A DNA stretch of 64,000 bases from Euglena gracilis (GCA_039621445.1 CP154955.1:55681341-55745340); one strand, 5' to 3'. Shown: positions 52,301 to 63,213, numbered from the stretch's first letter. Numbers and translations: made by a program. Notes: generated by a model not told the origin, from the sequence alone.

Positions 52301-52503
52301 GTCGTATGACTGTATGTCCAATCAAGCTTTCTTTTTCTCCCAACTGCAGGGGAGGGGGGTGCCTCGTGCCGTGGGGCTGCCTGCCCGTCGCAGGTCCCCC
52401 CACCCCCCGGGTCGGCTTTGGACCCCGGTGCCTGCCGACCCAGGCAAATGAAAACGGCCATTTTCAGGTCCCGGCGCTTTTTGGTGCCGGGGGTGTGCCA
52501 TAG

Positions 52504-52680
52504 CACTACCCTCCCCAAAACGCTTTTCTGGCGCCTGTGCCTCAATCCTCTTCCTCGACGCCGTCCTCCCCACGGAGCCCGACTCCCTCTCCCTCGCCAC
52601 GCTGGTCGGGCTGCGGGAGCTGCTGGGGCCGAACGTCCACGTGTGGCGGGAACCCCGGTACCTGTACGGGGGGCAGCCCG
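52504..52680 (+). CDS. Gene 2 exon I (unit 2)
   Basis: The best acceptor is GTGTGCCATAG, phase 1; donor CCCG/GTGTGT, phase 1. Encodes ILFLDAVLPTEPDSLSL, GLRELLGPNVHVWREP and RYLYGGQP. Joined to exon K' it reads through in frame. Nearly identical to gene 1 exon I, but here the upstream sequence is open. Confidence 0.75.
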
Positions 52681-53016
52681 GTGTGTGCCCGGAACCGCGC
52701 GCCATTTTTTTCGGCCTCTTCACCTCTTTCTTTGGGAGTGTCTTCGCAAACCCTGTCCCCCCCCCCCCCAAGACCCTGGGTCCACTGCTAAGGTGAAACA
52801 ATCTCCACAGGTGACGTTTTTTTATTTTTTGGGGGCTTCTTTTGGATGAGGTTGCAAGTTCAGCCGGATTCCCCTCCCCCTCGACACAAGGGGCCCAAAC
52901 AGATGCTTAGGCGGTGTAACACGCATTAACGGCGGTTCCATGTTGGTGTGTGCATTTGCGCACCGACAAGGAAGACACCGTTTACTGCGAGTGACGCCGC
53001 CTGAGAGGTGTGAAAG

Positions 53017-53370
53017 TTGATGATTTCTCTCTGCACAACAACCAATTTGCTGCATGAATCACAGCAACCACGAAAGACACCATTTTTTGAAGCAGCGGCG
53101 CCACTTGCGAAAACGAAGGCAAATCCTCAAACGCTCTTTTCCTCTGCATTTGTTGCCTGTTTGCTTTCCTGTTCCATTTTGTGTCGTTCATTTTCCGGAA
53201 CAGGCCATCAGGTTCAGAGCAGTTGGCAGGTAGCCACAGAACTGTCCAATGGGAGTGAGGAAGTTGAAATCTCAAACAAAAGGCGCATTTTGCCCAATCA
53301 CACTGGAATTGGGACATTTTCTTCTCGAATCCACACCGTCCAAGTTGAATGTGTTGTATTTCTGGATTGA
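53017..53370. other. Region open on both strands, strand undecided
   Basis: The plus frame (117 codons, including VATELSNGSEEVEISNKRRI) and a minus frame over 52982-53317 (including KMNDTKWNRKANRQQMQRKR) are both protein-like. Only one can be real. It lies in the intron between I and K'. Confidence 0.35.
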
Positions 53371-53724
53371 AGTGTTTGACTCAAGTTAGTGGTGGCGTGA
53401 TACTTTCCGAGACCAATTTTTTTTTTTACTTTGTTGAATGTCCTCCCCCCCCAAAGGGTTGGTGGTGATTTTCTAAATGTCTAAACGAGAGAAAAGAACT
53501 TTTCTCTAAATGAGAGAAAAGAACTTTTCACCAAAAGTCTGAAAAAATGGGACCCATTCCACAAAACGATCCGAATAAAAGCAAATCCTCGTTTTGGTTT
53601 TCAGGAGCCCCAGAAACACTCTCCACTTTTGTTGCTGAATGATGCAAAATGTGAATACCTATCCATTGCAATGCCGACAAAGAATCCAAGAATGTATATG
53701 TTGCAGAAAACGCGCCCCCAGTGC

Positions 53725-53785
53725 GCCTTGGTGGGGGGTGTGGGGGGGGGGGGGGGTGTGGGGGGAGTGGGGGGTGTGGGGGTAA
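53725..53785. repeat. GGGTGTGGGG low-complexity tract
   Basis: G runs with GTGTG interruptions. Confidence 0.9.
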
Positions 53786-54269
53786 ACCAGTTTTGCATTT
53801 TTGGTATTTCTGTGAAATGTGTTTTCTATATTAGGGTTAGTTGTGGGTAAAAAAAAAAACGGATAAAATTATTTTCCCAAAAAAGTCCGAGAGCGGCTTT
53901 TTGACTGAATCTTGGAAGGGGGCGGGAGAGGGGGGGGGGTTCTGGGGGGGGGGGCAGCTCTCCCCAGCACAGCCAAAATTCCACATTTTTAGGACCATTT
54001 TTACAACGAAAATACATCGAAAAAGGAATGAAATGTCAAAACAGGGTGAGGGGGGAGTGAGGATTGGTGGGGGGTGGGGGGCACAGACAAAAATTCACCC
54101 ATTTTTTGCCCTCTCTCTGGGAAAAATGGCACCCCCACGCATGTCAGTGGGTGGGGGGTTGGGGGGCGAATTTGCTAGTGGGGGCGCCAGTTTTCGCAAT
54201 ACCTTCAAGAATGCGTGCACGGATGGAGGATTGGCGGCAAGGCAGTCAAAACGATTTGGCATTTTTTGA

Positions 54270-54350
54270 GATATAAATAAATAAATAAATAAATTAAGAA
54301 ATAAATAAATAAATAAATAAATAAACAAACAAACAAATAATTAAGTAAAG
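54270..54350. repeat. AAAT tetranucleotide repeat
   Basis: About 18 AAAT/AAAC units; frames of FIYL composition on the minus strand are artefacts. Confidence 0.95.
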
Positions 54351-54446
54351 AAATAAATGCCCCACCTGGGCGATGCATATGAATGTTCTGATGCGGGACC
54401 GACGGCATTGCTCGACTTTCGAAGTCCTTCTTGCGTCTTGCCGCAG

Positions 54447-54572
54447 TGGGCCGCCTGCGCCTCCCGGGAATGCTGCACCACGCCCTCAATGCCTCCCTTC
54501 TGACGACGGACCTGGCGGAGTCCACTGTGGTGGAGCGCCTGGCGGGGGGCTACTACCGAGCGGTGGTGTATG
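54447..54572 (+). CDS. Gene 2 exon K' (unit 2)
   Basis: Acceptor CTTGCGTCTTGCCGCAG, donor TATG/GTCCGG, phase 1 to 1, 126 bases. Encodes RLPGMLHHALNASLLTTDLA and VVERLAGGYYRAVVYG. In-frame continuation of exon I. The LYGNGF motif is replaced by RLPGML, so unit 2 differs at a signature site. Confidence 0.75.
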
Positions 54573-54803
54573 GTCCGGGCCCCTGTTTACACCCACCCCC
54601 ATTCACACAAAGGTTTTTTTCTTCAAAAACGGGTATTTGGGGGTTTGTACCCACCGATTCAGCGGGTGGCGTTCACTTGCCAAACCCAAATATGTCTCCC
54701 TCCAGACCTGCTGAGGGGCAGGAGCCAGGGCGTCTGTATGGTGGTGGTGTTTATTGGGCTTATTGTTATGATTATTTTTGCCCAACGCTCTCACAGCACT
54801 CAC

Positions 54804-54959
54804 AGCATGCACCATAGTGTCAACCATCTCAAATATTTTCCAAGGTGAACATTTGCGCTCAGTGCTTTTAGATTTTGGCGAGGTCAAATTTTTGGCCAAG
54901 ACATTAAACTCCTGGGAAGAAACTGACACTCCAGCATCAAATATACCACCTTTGTCATC
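54804..54959 (-). CDS. Minus-strand gene N, downstream exon
   Basis: On the minus strand: acceptor TTTATGGTTCAG, donor CATGCT/GTGAGT, 52 codons, phase 0 to 0. Encodes DDKGGIFDAGVSVSSQEFNV then LAKNLTSPKSKSTERKCSPW. It follows a 44-base intron. Lies inside the gene 2 intron between K' and T, on the opposite strand. No family recognised. Confidence 0.5.
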
Positions 54960-55003
54960 CTGAACCATAAACATCGGGGGGCGCTTTTGGAAAGGGACCA
55001 TAC

Positions 55004-55389
55004 CTTGTCTTTGAGGGCATCAACCTTTCCTGGACCAACTGCAACCACACTGGCGACAAACAAAAAGCGAAAAAACGCTCTAAAAACGTTGTTTCTCAAG
55101 CGCAGTTTCATGTGTGCACGTGCCCCTGACACGCAGGTCTCGGAAATGTGTCATAAATGCAGTGTTGGGGGCAGAGCAGAAAGACCTTTTCAATGATTTG
55201 TTGCAGAGCTTGTCTTTTTTGGAAGAGTTGGGGTTCTTGGGTGACAATTTTTTTTAAAAAAACTGTGACAAATTCCAAACTGGAGCTGCCTCCCCTGTGG
55301 TTAAGTTTGTCGCGTGCGCCTTCTTGACACACGTGAGATTTGTTGCCAAAATACCACAAAATGAATCCCATCCTCCGAATGGGAACCAC
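55004..55389 (-). CDS. Minus-strand gene N, upstream part
   Basis: Protein-like frames: MGFILWYFGNKSHVCQEGAR and LFQKRQALQQIIEKVFLLCP in the upstream frame, then SVVAVGPGKVDALKDK in another frame, ending at donor GACAAG/GTATGG (55004). At least one more short intron must join them; several small GT..AG candidates exist and I could not choose. Entered as one block because its internal structure is unresolved. Confidence 0.4.
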
Positions 55390-55493
55390 ACCTGCTGGGG
55401 AACTGTATCGTCACGGTGAAGGAGGTTCCTGGAGAGTCCCCTACCTGTAGGGCATGTGACCGATTAGTGGCGCGCGATATCAACCAGGCACCG

Positions 55494-55545
55494 GTCCCGC
55501 CAGGCTACCTCCACCACACGCACCGAAAGGGGCCGGAGGCCGAAA
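55494..55545 (+). repeat. GTCCCGCCAGGCT repeat copy
   Basis: Third, shorter copy of the repeat at 1964-2045 and 9291-9370. Confidence 0.55.
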
Positions 55546-55997
55546 CCAGCGAAGAGACGCGAAGAGACGCGAAGAAAAACACAGGCGGAAGTGCTTAAGA
55601 GTGTATTTTGTATGGCCGGGGTGCATGCCTTTATTATTTTTATTTATTTTATTTTATTTATTTGTTATTATTTATATTCTTATTGGCATGCCCCCACCTA
55701 TGGCCTGTGGCTATTTGGGACGACCGGGGCCAAAAAGGGCGAAACCAGGGCCAACTTACCCCCCCCCCACTTACAGCCACCCCCATCCTCTGACCCTCCA
55801 CCACTTGTGACCAGGTTTTGAATAGTGCTGAGCTCTTAATGGGACATGCATGTAATGGAAGGCCGAAAAGACTAGCATTGGAAATTTTGCGTAATTTATG
55901 ATTTGCAAATTACACTCTTGCAATTTACGGTGACTTTCAGTTATTTTACAGTAATTTCTGAAATGTCACTGAAATGTAAACCCCCCCCCCCCCATAC

Positions 55998-56640
55998 ACC
56001 ACCTACCCGTTTTATTGGATTTTTTTTGACTTTTTTGACCCGTTTTTGACCCAAGTCCATGGGTTTCGGGCCCAAAAGGGGCCTTGCGCCCCGCCCCGTT
56101 TTGGCCCCAAAACCCATGGACTTTGGGTCAAAAATGGGTCAAAAAAAGTCGAAAAAAAATCTAAAGAATTTGCCCGAAACGATGTTCTTTTGCCTCCCGG
56201 ACCCGGAAAAGCTGTCTTTGAGCCGAAAATGAGCATTTTTCACCCTCATTTTCGGCTCAAAACCAGCTTTTCCGGGTCCGGGAGGCCAAAGAATCATTTA
56301 GGGCATTTTTTTTGATTTTTTCGACTTTTTTGACCCATTTTTGACCCAAAGTCCATGGGTTTCGGGCCCAAAACGGGGCGCCGGGGGGTCGAAAAACACT
56401 CATTTTCAGCTCAAAAACAGCTTTTCCGCGTCTGGGAGGCCAAAAAAAAAACATCGTTTCGGACAAAAAAGTTTTTCGTTTTTTTCGACTTTTTTTTGAC
56501 GTTTTTGACCTAAAGTCATGTTTCGGGCAAAAACGGTGTGCTGGGGTCGAAAACGGTTTTCGGCTCAAAAAGGTTTTTCCGGCCCGGGGGAAAAAACAGG
56601 TTCCGGGCAAAAAAATTTTTCGATTTTTTTCGTCTTTTTT
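55998..56640. repeat. Palindromic TTTTTGACCC / CCGGACCCGGAAAAGC array
   Basis: Alternating inverted copies of GACCCAAAGTCCATGGGTTT, CATTTTCGGCTCAAAA and CTTTTCCGGGTCCGGGAGGC make at least three imperfect hairpins of 100-200 bases. Long minus-strand frames rich in K, S, F and P follow the repeat. Non-coding. Confidence 0.8.
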
Positions 56641-57500
56641 GACCCAAAATGGCTGAAAACGCTGAGTCGAAATAGGCCAAAACTGTACAAAATTGCCAAA
56701 ATTGACTGAAAAATGGCCGTAACTCGGGGCTGGGCGGGGAGTTGCAAGGAAATCAAAATACCGTTAGATAAGGCATTTTAAGGGCTTCAATTTAGGTCTC
56801 CGGACATTTCCTTCGATTCCCCACCATTTTTGGGAAATTTTAGAAAAAAACTGATTTTCGACCCCAAAAAGGGGCCGGAAACGGCCAAGTTGCAAGCCTG
56901 CCGTGCTATTTTGGGCAATAAATCGACCATATTTCGGGCTAGGGGGGGAGTTGCAGGGAAATCAAAATACCGTTAGACAGAGCATTTTAAGGGCATCATA
57001 TTAGGTCTCCAGACTTTTTCTTTGATTTTGCTTCATTTTCGAGATATTTTAGAAACATCGATTTTTTGACCCCGAAAACAGCCCAAAATGGCCCCTGAAT
57101 TGGCCAAAATGGGCTGAAAAATGGCCGTAACTCGGGCTGCACGAAGAGTTGAGGGGGGGGGGAGTTAACCATGGTTGGATAGGGCATTCCAAAGGCTTCA
57201 TTTTTGCTCACTGGACTTTTCCTCTGATTTTGCTTCATTGTCGAGATAGTTCGGAAAAATCGATTTTTTGGCCCCAAAACGGCCCCAAAAACACCCCAAA
57301 ATGGCCGTTTTGGGCCGCAAAAGCGCGCCGGAGCACGACCCAGGCGTGTAACGGCGTGTAACGGCGAACGGGGGGTGATAGAGGGCCTCTAAGGATACAT
57401 TTCGTCAGACCGACATTTCCGGAAATAATGTACGTTTTCTCGAGATATTTTCGAAAAATCGATTTTTTGACCGATTTTTTGACCGATTGTTTGACCCCAG
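56641..57500 (+). repeat. ~200-230-bp tandem repeat array
   Basis: Units begin near 56706, 56925 and 57118, with a diverged fourth near 57340. Each has GGCCGTAACTCGGGCT or a variant, GGGGAGTTGCA(A/G)GGAAAT, GCATTTTAAGGGC(T/A)TCA, TTGATTTTGCTTCATTTTCG, GAGATATTTTAGAAA and ATCGATTTTTTGACCCC. Single copies occur at 3895-4130 and 30120-30245. Confidence 0.85.
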
Positions 57501-58262
57501 CGAAATGGCAGAGTCGGAAGAGGGGGGGGGGGCGGGCCAATCCTACCCAGTTTGGACCCCTTCGCGCGTGAATAACTCGGAGTTGGTCAAACGGAGGTGA
57601 TTCGGAAACTAGAAATCCAGTCGCTCGCGACTGAGAAAAAAGTTCCGGGAACGGAGCCGGGATCATGGTGATAATCTGCTGGTTCCCGAGGTGGCCCGAG
57701 GGGACGGGGAGGGGGGGAGGGTGGGGTTGGACCCCCCTTTTCCCCAGGGGTGAGCTTCGCTCTTACCCATAAAGGGATAAGAGCTCAGCGACCCCCCCAC
57801 TAGGGCCCAACCACCAAACCGTGATGGGTAACCCCCCTATAGGGAAAACAGGCGCAGAAAAAGGGAAGGGACCAGGGGTGGCTTTAAACGGTGGCCTGGC
57901 CCGCGCCATTTCCGGCGCTGCCGGAGGTTCTTGCCGGAGGCACGGGCCCATCTTCCCCCACTCAGGGGACGGCCATGATTGATTGCGTTGTGCTTTTGGA
58001 TGCGTCGACATTTCCTTTCAAACGCGGGTGTCGAGTGTCGAAAACGTCTGTGCAACCTGTCTTCATTTTGTTAAGTCACTAAAGATTTTGTTCCGAAGCG
58101 CTATATTCACATGCGAGTCTGAAACAAATCTGAATATGTTCAGGGACGTGCGATCGTTCATTCACAGATAAGGACCTGCGCATATGCACCTTTATCCAAT
58201 CCTCTTCCTTTGATGCGTATTGGTGTGCACACGGTTGGATGGATATTTATTCCACCAACACA
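57501..58262. other. Intron, nothing recognised
   Basis: A GC-rich patch at 57880-57960 reads weakly on both strands; no splice-supported exon. Confidence 0.4.
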
Positions 58263-58578
58263 CAAATATATATGTAGATATGTGGCAGCCATAAAGTGAA
58301 GGGCCTCCGAGGGGCCTTTTCTTTATCCAGGGGGGGGGGGGCAATTTTTTTGTGTTATTGATGGAGTCGGGTTAGAGTTAGGAGTTCGGCCTAACTTTAG
58401 GCCTAACTTGTACACCTGTCACTAATCTATAAGTTTGGCCTAAATTTGGCCCTAACTCCTAAGCCTAACCCTATTCCATCAATAGCCAATTTTTTCCCCA
58501 ATCCCCCCCTGGATAAAGTAAAGGGCCCCCCAGGGGGCCCTTTACTTTATGGCTGCCGTATATATAGATATGTTATAT
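58263..58578. mobile_element. Nested palindromic element
   Basis: Outer inverted arms: TATAT.TAGATATGT, GGCAGCCATAAAGT, AAGGGCC, CTTTATCCAGGGGG, and their reverse complement at 58490-58578. Inside sits a second inverted repeat, CTATTGATGGA.T.GGGTTAG / CTAACCCTATTCCATCAATA, around TTAGGCCTAA sequence. A TTAGGC-type repeat has apparently inserted into, or been embedded in, a capped element. Confidence 0.85.
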
Positions 58579-58741
58579 ATATTCCTATAGATATATCATA
58601 TAGATACAGGTGTGGTGTATGGTGTGGTATGTGTGGGAATGCACACAAGCACAGACACACACCACACACCATACAAAGGCGCCGGAATAGGCCAGAACAC
58701 ACTGCTGTTGAGATGGTGATATTTGGTTGTCGACGCGACAG

Positions 58742-58933
58742 CCACCTCCCAGCGGGGCATCCGCCCCTCTGCCCGCGGAGCGGATCTGGGCGGTGCTGTC
58801 GGGGCGGCCCCTCCCCAGCCACCGCGAGGAGCGGCTGTACGTCACGCAGTTCGTCCGGGGGCTGGCGGAGTTCTGGGCAGGGCCGCCTGCAGTGCAGCGT
58901 CCTCTGGCGCTGCGCAGCACATGCGTCGAATGA
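58742..58933 (+). CDS. Gene 2 terminal exon T with stop
   Basis: Acceptor GTCGACGCGACAG. Encodes PAERIWAVLSGRPLPSHREE and YVTQFVRGLAEFW to a TGA. Conserved with gene 1 exon T. The start AG/CCACC equals gene 1, but the reading frame here is phase 0, so it does not continue exon K' (phase 1) directly; an extra exon or a frameshift is implied. Confidence 0.6.
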   Translation, partial: PPPSGASAPLPAERIWAVLSGRPLPSHREERLYVTQFVRGLAEFWAGPPAVQRPLALRSTCVE

Positions 58934-59600
58934 ATGCGTTCTACAATTACGGGTTATGTATCATTATACTGTATATATCATGGTATATTATCATGATACA
59001 CACACATCATGATCACCGAAAATATAAAATTCTGCTAGCGCCTAATTCTTTTGATGTTATACAGCTGTCTGTGTGCACATACCATTTTTTTTTTAGACAC
59101 AGATGGGTGTTGTGGTCACCGCACTCGAGCTGTAAATACTGTGTATTCGTCACATTGCAGTGGCGGAATGCAGGCAATCCTGAAAGCATCCACGGTGCTA
59201 CCGCTAGGTCGCAAAAATACTTTCCCAAAGAGCCTCCTTTAATCGATTGCCCCACCATTCTTGGTACCTCTACCCACTGCCTGAACTGCCTGAACTTTGA
59301 TTGCTGTCAGCTGCCAGTTTATTCCAAACGAGTTTCCAGCCTACTGCTATTTCCTTCGCGAACCATCTTCCCATGTTTTCTTTTATTTTGCAATCCTACA
59401 TAACAAACACATTAAATGCCTCCCCCTTCTTGCTTTTGGAATTCAACTGCTGACCTCCATTTTTTCTAATTTTTTTTCTGTCTAGGAACAGAATCCTGAT
59501 GTTAATTCCAGGTTTCTGATGGCACATTTTTTTTTGGGAAATGAAGCATTAGGTTTTTTGTCAATCCTCCCCCTTTTGGGCCGATCAACGGATCGGCTTA
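58934..59600. other. Downstream spacer, nothing firm
   Basis: Low-GC sequence after the end of gene 2. Some frames are open but have no supporting splice signals. Confidence 0.4.
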
Positions 59601-59607
59601 TTATTGT

Positions 59608-59621
59608 GTTTTGTGTGTGTG

Positions 59622-59673
<52 letters not shown>

Positions 59674-60165
59674 TGTGTGCGTGGACGTGTTGTGTGTGCG
59701 CACGGTGTGGGCGTGTGTGCGTTGTGGGTGGGTGGGTGTGTTGGTGTTGTGTGTTATTTGTGTCGCTGTATGTGTGCGTTGTGGCATGCATCACTCACAC
59801 CCACACAAAAAAAGCACAAACACACGCACAAACACACACATATACACACATACACACATACACACATACACACATACACACATATACACACATACACACA
59901 TATATACACACATACACACATACGCACACAAACACAGACACATACACACATACACACATACCCACATATACACATACACACATACACACACAAACACACA
60001 CAAACACACACATACACACATACACACATACACACATACACACATACACACACACACACATACACACATACACACATACACACATACACACATACACACA
60101 AACACACATGCATACGCATACATACACACAAACACACATGCATGCACACACATACACACACACTG
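59608..60165. repeat. GT/GCGT then CACATA microsatellite block
   Basis: GT and GCGT runs (59608-59700) and about 360 bases of CACACATA units (59800-60165). Overlapping frames over 100 codons long on both strands are artefacts. Confidence 0.97.
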
Positions 60166-60276
60166 ACTGCCTGATAAACTGAGGGAACGAGGCTGGCCTT
60201 GCTGTCCTTTCAGACGATGCTTCTGTCCATTCACATGGGATTTCTGTTGTCACGGCTGCTGCTCCGCCCCTGTGGA

Positions 60277-60331
60277 TGCCGATGACGTGCCTCTCGTGTG
60301 CAAGTGTGCCGATGACGTGCCTCTCGTGTGA
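60277..60331. repeat. 24-bp direct repeat
   Basis: Two copies of TGCCGATGACGTGCCTCTCG-TGTG separated by five bases. Confidence 0.9.
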
Positions 60332-60499
60332 AAGCCGAGGTGTGTGACGGCTTTCCCTTCTTACCCATGAACTGAATAAGCATCCTTCCCAGGTTTTACC
60401 CATCTTTTTTTTGTAAGTAAGGCACCCTGATGAATTTTTTTGGTGATCCCCCCCCGAATTTTCTCGGAATACGGTTGGGGCTACATTGTTGTTAAGAAA

Positions 60500-60645
60500 G
60501 AGATTTGGGGCGAGGGTTTTGTTGTTAGGCCAGAGTCAGGCCGAAATCTGGCCTAAATTTTGGTCTCCACGAGTCCCAATTTTCAGCCTAAGTTTGGGCA
60601 ACAGTCCCAAATCCTAACCCTAACCCTATTTCCAACACTATACCC
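60500..60645. repeat. TTAGGCC / CCTAACCC repeat
   Basis: GTTAGGCCAGAGTCAGGCC, GCCTAAATTTTGG and the right end AATCCTAACCCTAACCCTAT. Same class as the TTAGGC repeats elsewhere. Confidence 0.6.
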
Positions 60646-61139
60646 CTGAGGTGGGCTTGCCGTTTGTCGGATCAATTCCTGCTGGAATGGCAAACATGCA
60701 GGTGAATTTGAGTTCGGCCTCTTTTGTTCAGGTTCGGACCCCCCCCTGTCTCATTTATTGGGACCCCCCCCCAGTGGCCTCATTTGGCCCTGGAAGGAAG
60801 CCAAGGGTTGGGTGTGGCAGCAGGGAGGGGGAAAATATGCACCGTGCAATTTTGCAGGTTTTTTTTGCAGTTTTCCTCTTTTGGCATTTTTGCAGTGTTT
60901 TTGAGGGAAGATCTGCACACATGCAGGTTTTTTTGCAGTTTTTTTGCAGTCTGTTGTTTTTTTTTTTAGTACGATGGAGAATCAAATGAAGAGTGATTTT
61001 GGTGTTGTTTGGCCTCCCCGTGTCTCTTCTTTGAATTTGAGCAACTGATGCACACAACATCATCAATCAATGCAATGACACCATCCAGTTTGCCTACCAT
61101 TGCCCGACTGCCATTGACCATGGTCTTTCCTGCACTGAA

Positions 61140-61634
61140 ATGTTTCCGGCAGGACAACTCATGCATGTTTGCCAGCAAAGCCATTGTGTACCAGGAACAA
61201 TCCCAGTTCTGTATGTGTCTTTAGAACAGCTCAACCATAATTTAAATTCTGTGTATAGTAATGGAAGTGAATTATGGCAGAGCTTAAAGGGGCTTACAGT
61301 CACTCTCGATCGCGTGACCTGTTTTCTACACGTGGTATTTTGTTTATGGCTCTATTTGTTTGATCAAAGACAAATTCAAGTTTCGAACTCTTATTGGAGG
61401 CTCATGCGTCCGGACTCAAAGCAAGAAAAAAAATTGCACAAACAAGATTCGAAACCATTCGAAGAGTCAAATTTACTGCATGTTTGGGGTCTGGGTGTAC
61501 CAAAAAAAAAAAACGAATTTTTTTTCCTGAATTTTGCCTACAAATCAAAGAGAACACAAAAAATACAAAAAAGCTGTCCCCCCTTATTAACTCACTGCAA
61601 AAAAAACCTTCAAAAAAAAACTGGAAAACACTGA
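61140..61634 (+). CDS. Candidate 164-codon open frame, unrecognised
   Basis: ATG-initiated frame with protein-like stretches VSLEQLNHNLNSVYSNGSEL and LMRPDSKQEKKLHKQDSKPF, then a K-rich tail over A-runs. A competing minus-strand reading over 60966-61184 (TMVNGSRAMVGKLDGVIALI) has a good acceptor (GAAACATTTCAG). Strand undecided for the first 45 codons. Confidence 0.35.
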   Translation: MFPAGQLMHVCQQSHCVPGTIPVLYVSLEQLNHNLNSVYSNGSELWQSLKGLTVTLDRVTCFLHVVFCLWLYLFDQRQIQVSNSYWRLMRPDSKQEKKLHKQDSKPFEESNLLHVWGLGVPKKKNEFFFLNFAYKSKRTQKIQKSCPPLLTHCKKNLQKKTGKH

Positions 61635-62215
61635 ACTCCACAAAAAATATTATCTATAATATATAATATATAATATAAAAATATTTAATTAACAACTAAC
61701 AAGCCAAATAAGCGTGAATATCCAAATCAGCGTAATTTGTCATGACCCCATGCGGAGACCCGATTCACACTTGGTATTTCTTGCATAGTTTTGAAGCTCA
61801 CGATGACAAAATGGAAAAATCAATCAATTTGCACTGTTTATGTTTTTTTATGCACTGAAATGCTTTTTTGTGGGAGTAAATCTTTCTCTTCTGTGATCTT
61901 CCTCAGTCTCTAAGACTCCAGGCCTGGTTTGCTGGTTTCCTCGGTGTACGTCCCTTACTCTATTCCCAGGGGAAATGTGCCTGGGGGTCCCCCGACCGGA
62001 AAATTTTTTCCTCCGGCGCTGCGCGCCAAGGTGGAAATTAGGTTTTTAATGGGTTTTTTTTTGCGGATTTTGTTCCAAAGAATCCAAAAGATGGGGGGTC
62101 TGCTAGGATTTCCACTGGCCAAATTTGGACCAGCTGCAATCCAGCCCCCCCCCCCCGGGTGTTGCGAACCTTGAAGCAAAAGCCCCAACCCACCCACCCA
62201 CCCACCCATCTGCAG
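61635..62215. other. Spacer, nothing firm
   Basis: AT-rich sequence, then C/G-run blocks with CCGGCGCTGCGCGCC (near 62014) and a CCCA tract (62190-62208) that forms the next exon's pyrimidine tract. Confidence 0.5.
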
Positions 62216-62289
62216 CTGCTGTGCGATGGCGCCGCGATCCCCCCGTCGCCGATGAGCTGTCCCGTGGCAACACCCTGGCCCGCCAACAG
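62216..62289 (+). CDS. Candidate exon at right end
   Basis: Acceptor CACCCATCTGCAG, donor AACAG/GTGAGA, phase 1 in, 0 out. Encodes AVRWRRDPPVADELSRGNTL-ARQQ. Good splice sites, GC-rich, unrecognised. Confidence 0.5.
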
Positions 62290-62339
62290 GTGAGATTTAC
62301 TTCCAGAAGCACAAAACACATCAAAAACAAATATAATGT

Positions 62340-62530
62340 ATTTTTAATAAGTAACATATGTCATATTATATTACATCATGTATTATATTATGCATTATAT
62401 ATAACATGGTATATATTATATATTATATGTTATTTGTATATATTATATATATATTATATTGTATATATATATATGTATATATGTATATTATATATTATAC
62501 ATGTTTTTGACATTTTATATTATAAAATAT
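62340..62530. repeat. AT-rich TATATTA block
   Basis: Degenerate TA/TAT/TTA repeats directly after the 62289 donor. Confidence 0.9.
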
Positions 62531-63213
62531 AACATATTAAGTGTTTTCAAAAACTTTTGTTTTTGGAGAAAAACAAAAAAAATCAAGTCCTTTTCCAAGG
62601 GCTTCCCAGACCTCGTACATGACGACAGAAAAACGACATATTCAATTACAAAACCGCCAGGATTTCAGTGAAATACCCCATAATGGCAATCGTATAAGGT
62701 GGTTTGACAAGAGTATGTGATGCGTGATGCGCATTTCGGATGATTTTAATTGAATAATCCCGTGAAGTTTGCATTCAGGCCACACTCTCCCATTTCAGCC
62801 TCCCATTTCAGGTCGGTGAAGGAGGCTAGATAAGGGAAAATCCCAACTTTACCCATAGAGTCTGCTTTGGTCTGAGGCAGGGAGTTGTTCATCATCTTTG
62901 AAGTCAATATACTTTCATATTTAATTCCATATTTCAATTTTTCCAAAACACCATCCTATTTTCCCCCAGAGAGGTATGTGGGTGGAGGGTCAAACTTTTC
63001 ATTCCAACATTTTGTCGAAAAACTTTATTAAGTTTGATTAATTTGCCCCCAAAATGAAAAAATCGCATTTTGTATCGATTTTTTTTGGTAAAAATATTCT
63101 GCCCAGCCGGCCGGAAACGATTCCTTTTCACCCTGACGCTGTTAAAACGAGGCACCCCCGGGGCTCTTCAGACCCCCCTGCCCCTCCTTGCCCCACACCG
63201 ACCCCTGCTTCAG

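Noticed and set aside
56012-56610. Minus-strand frames rich in K/S/F near 56.0-56.6 kb
   Set aside because: Repeat-derived; residues follow the TTTTTGACCC palindromic array.
59519-60234. Frames of up to 215 codons on both strands
   Set aside because: Created by GT, GCGT and CACATA repeats.
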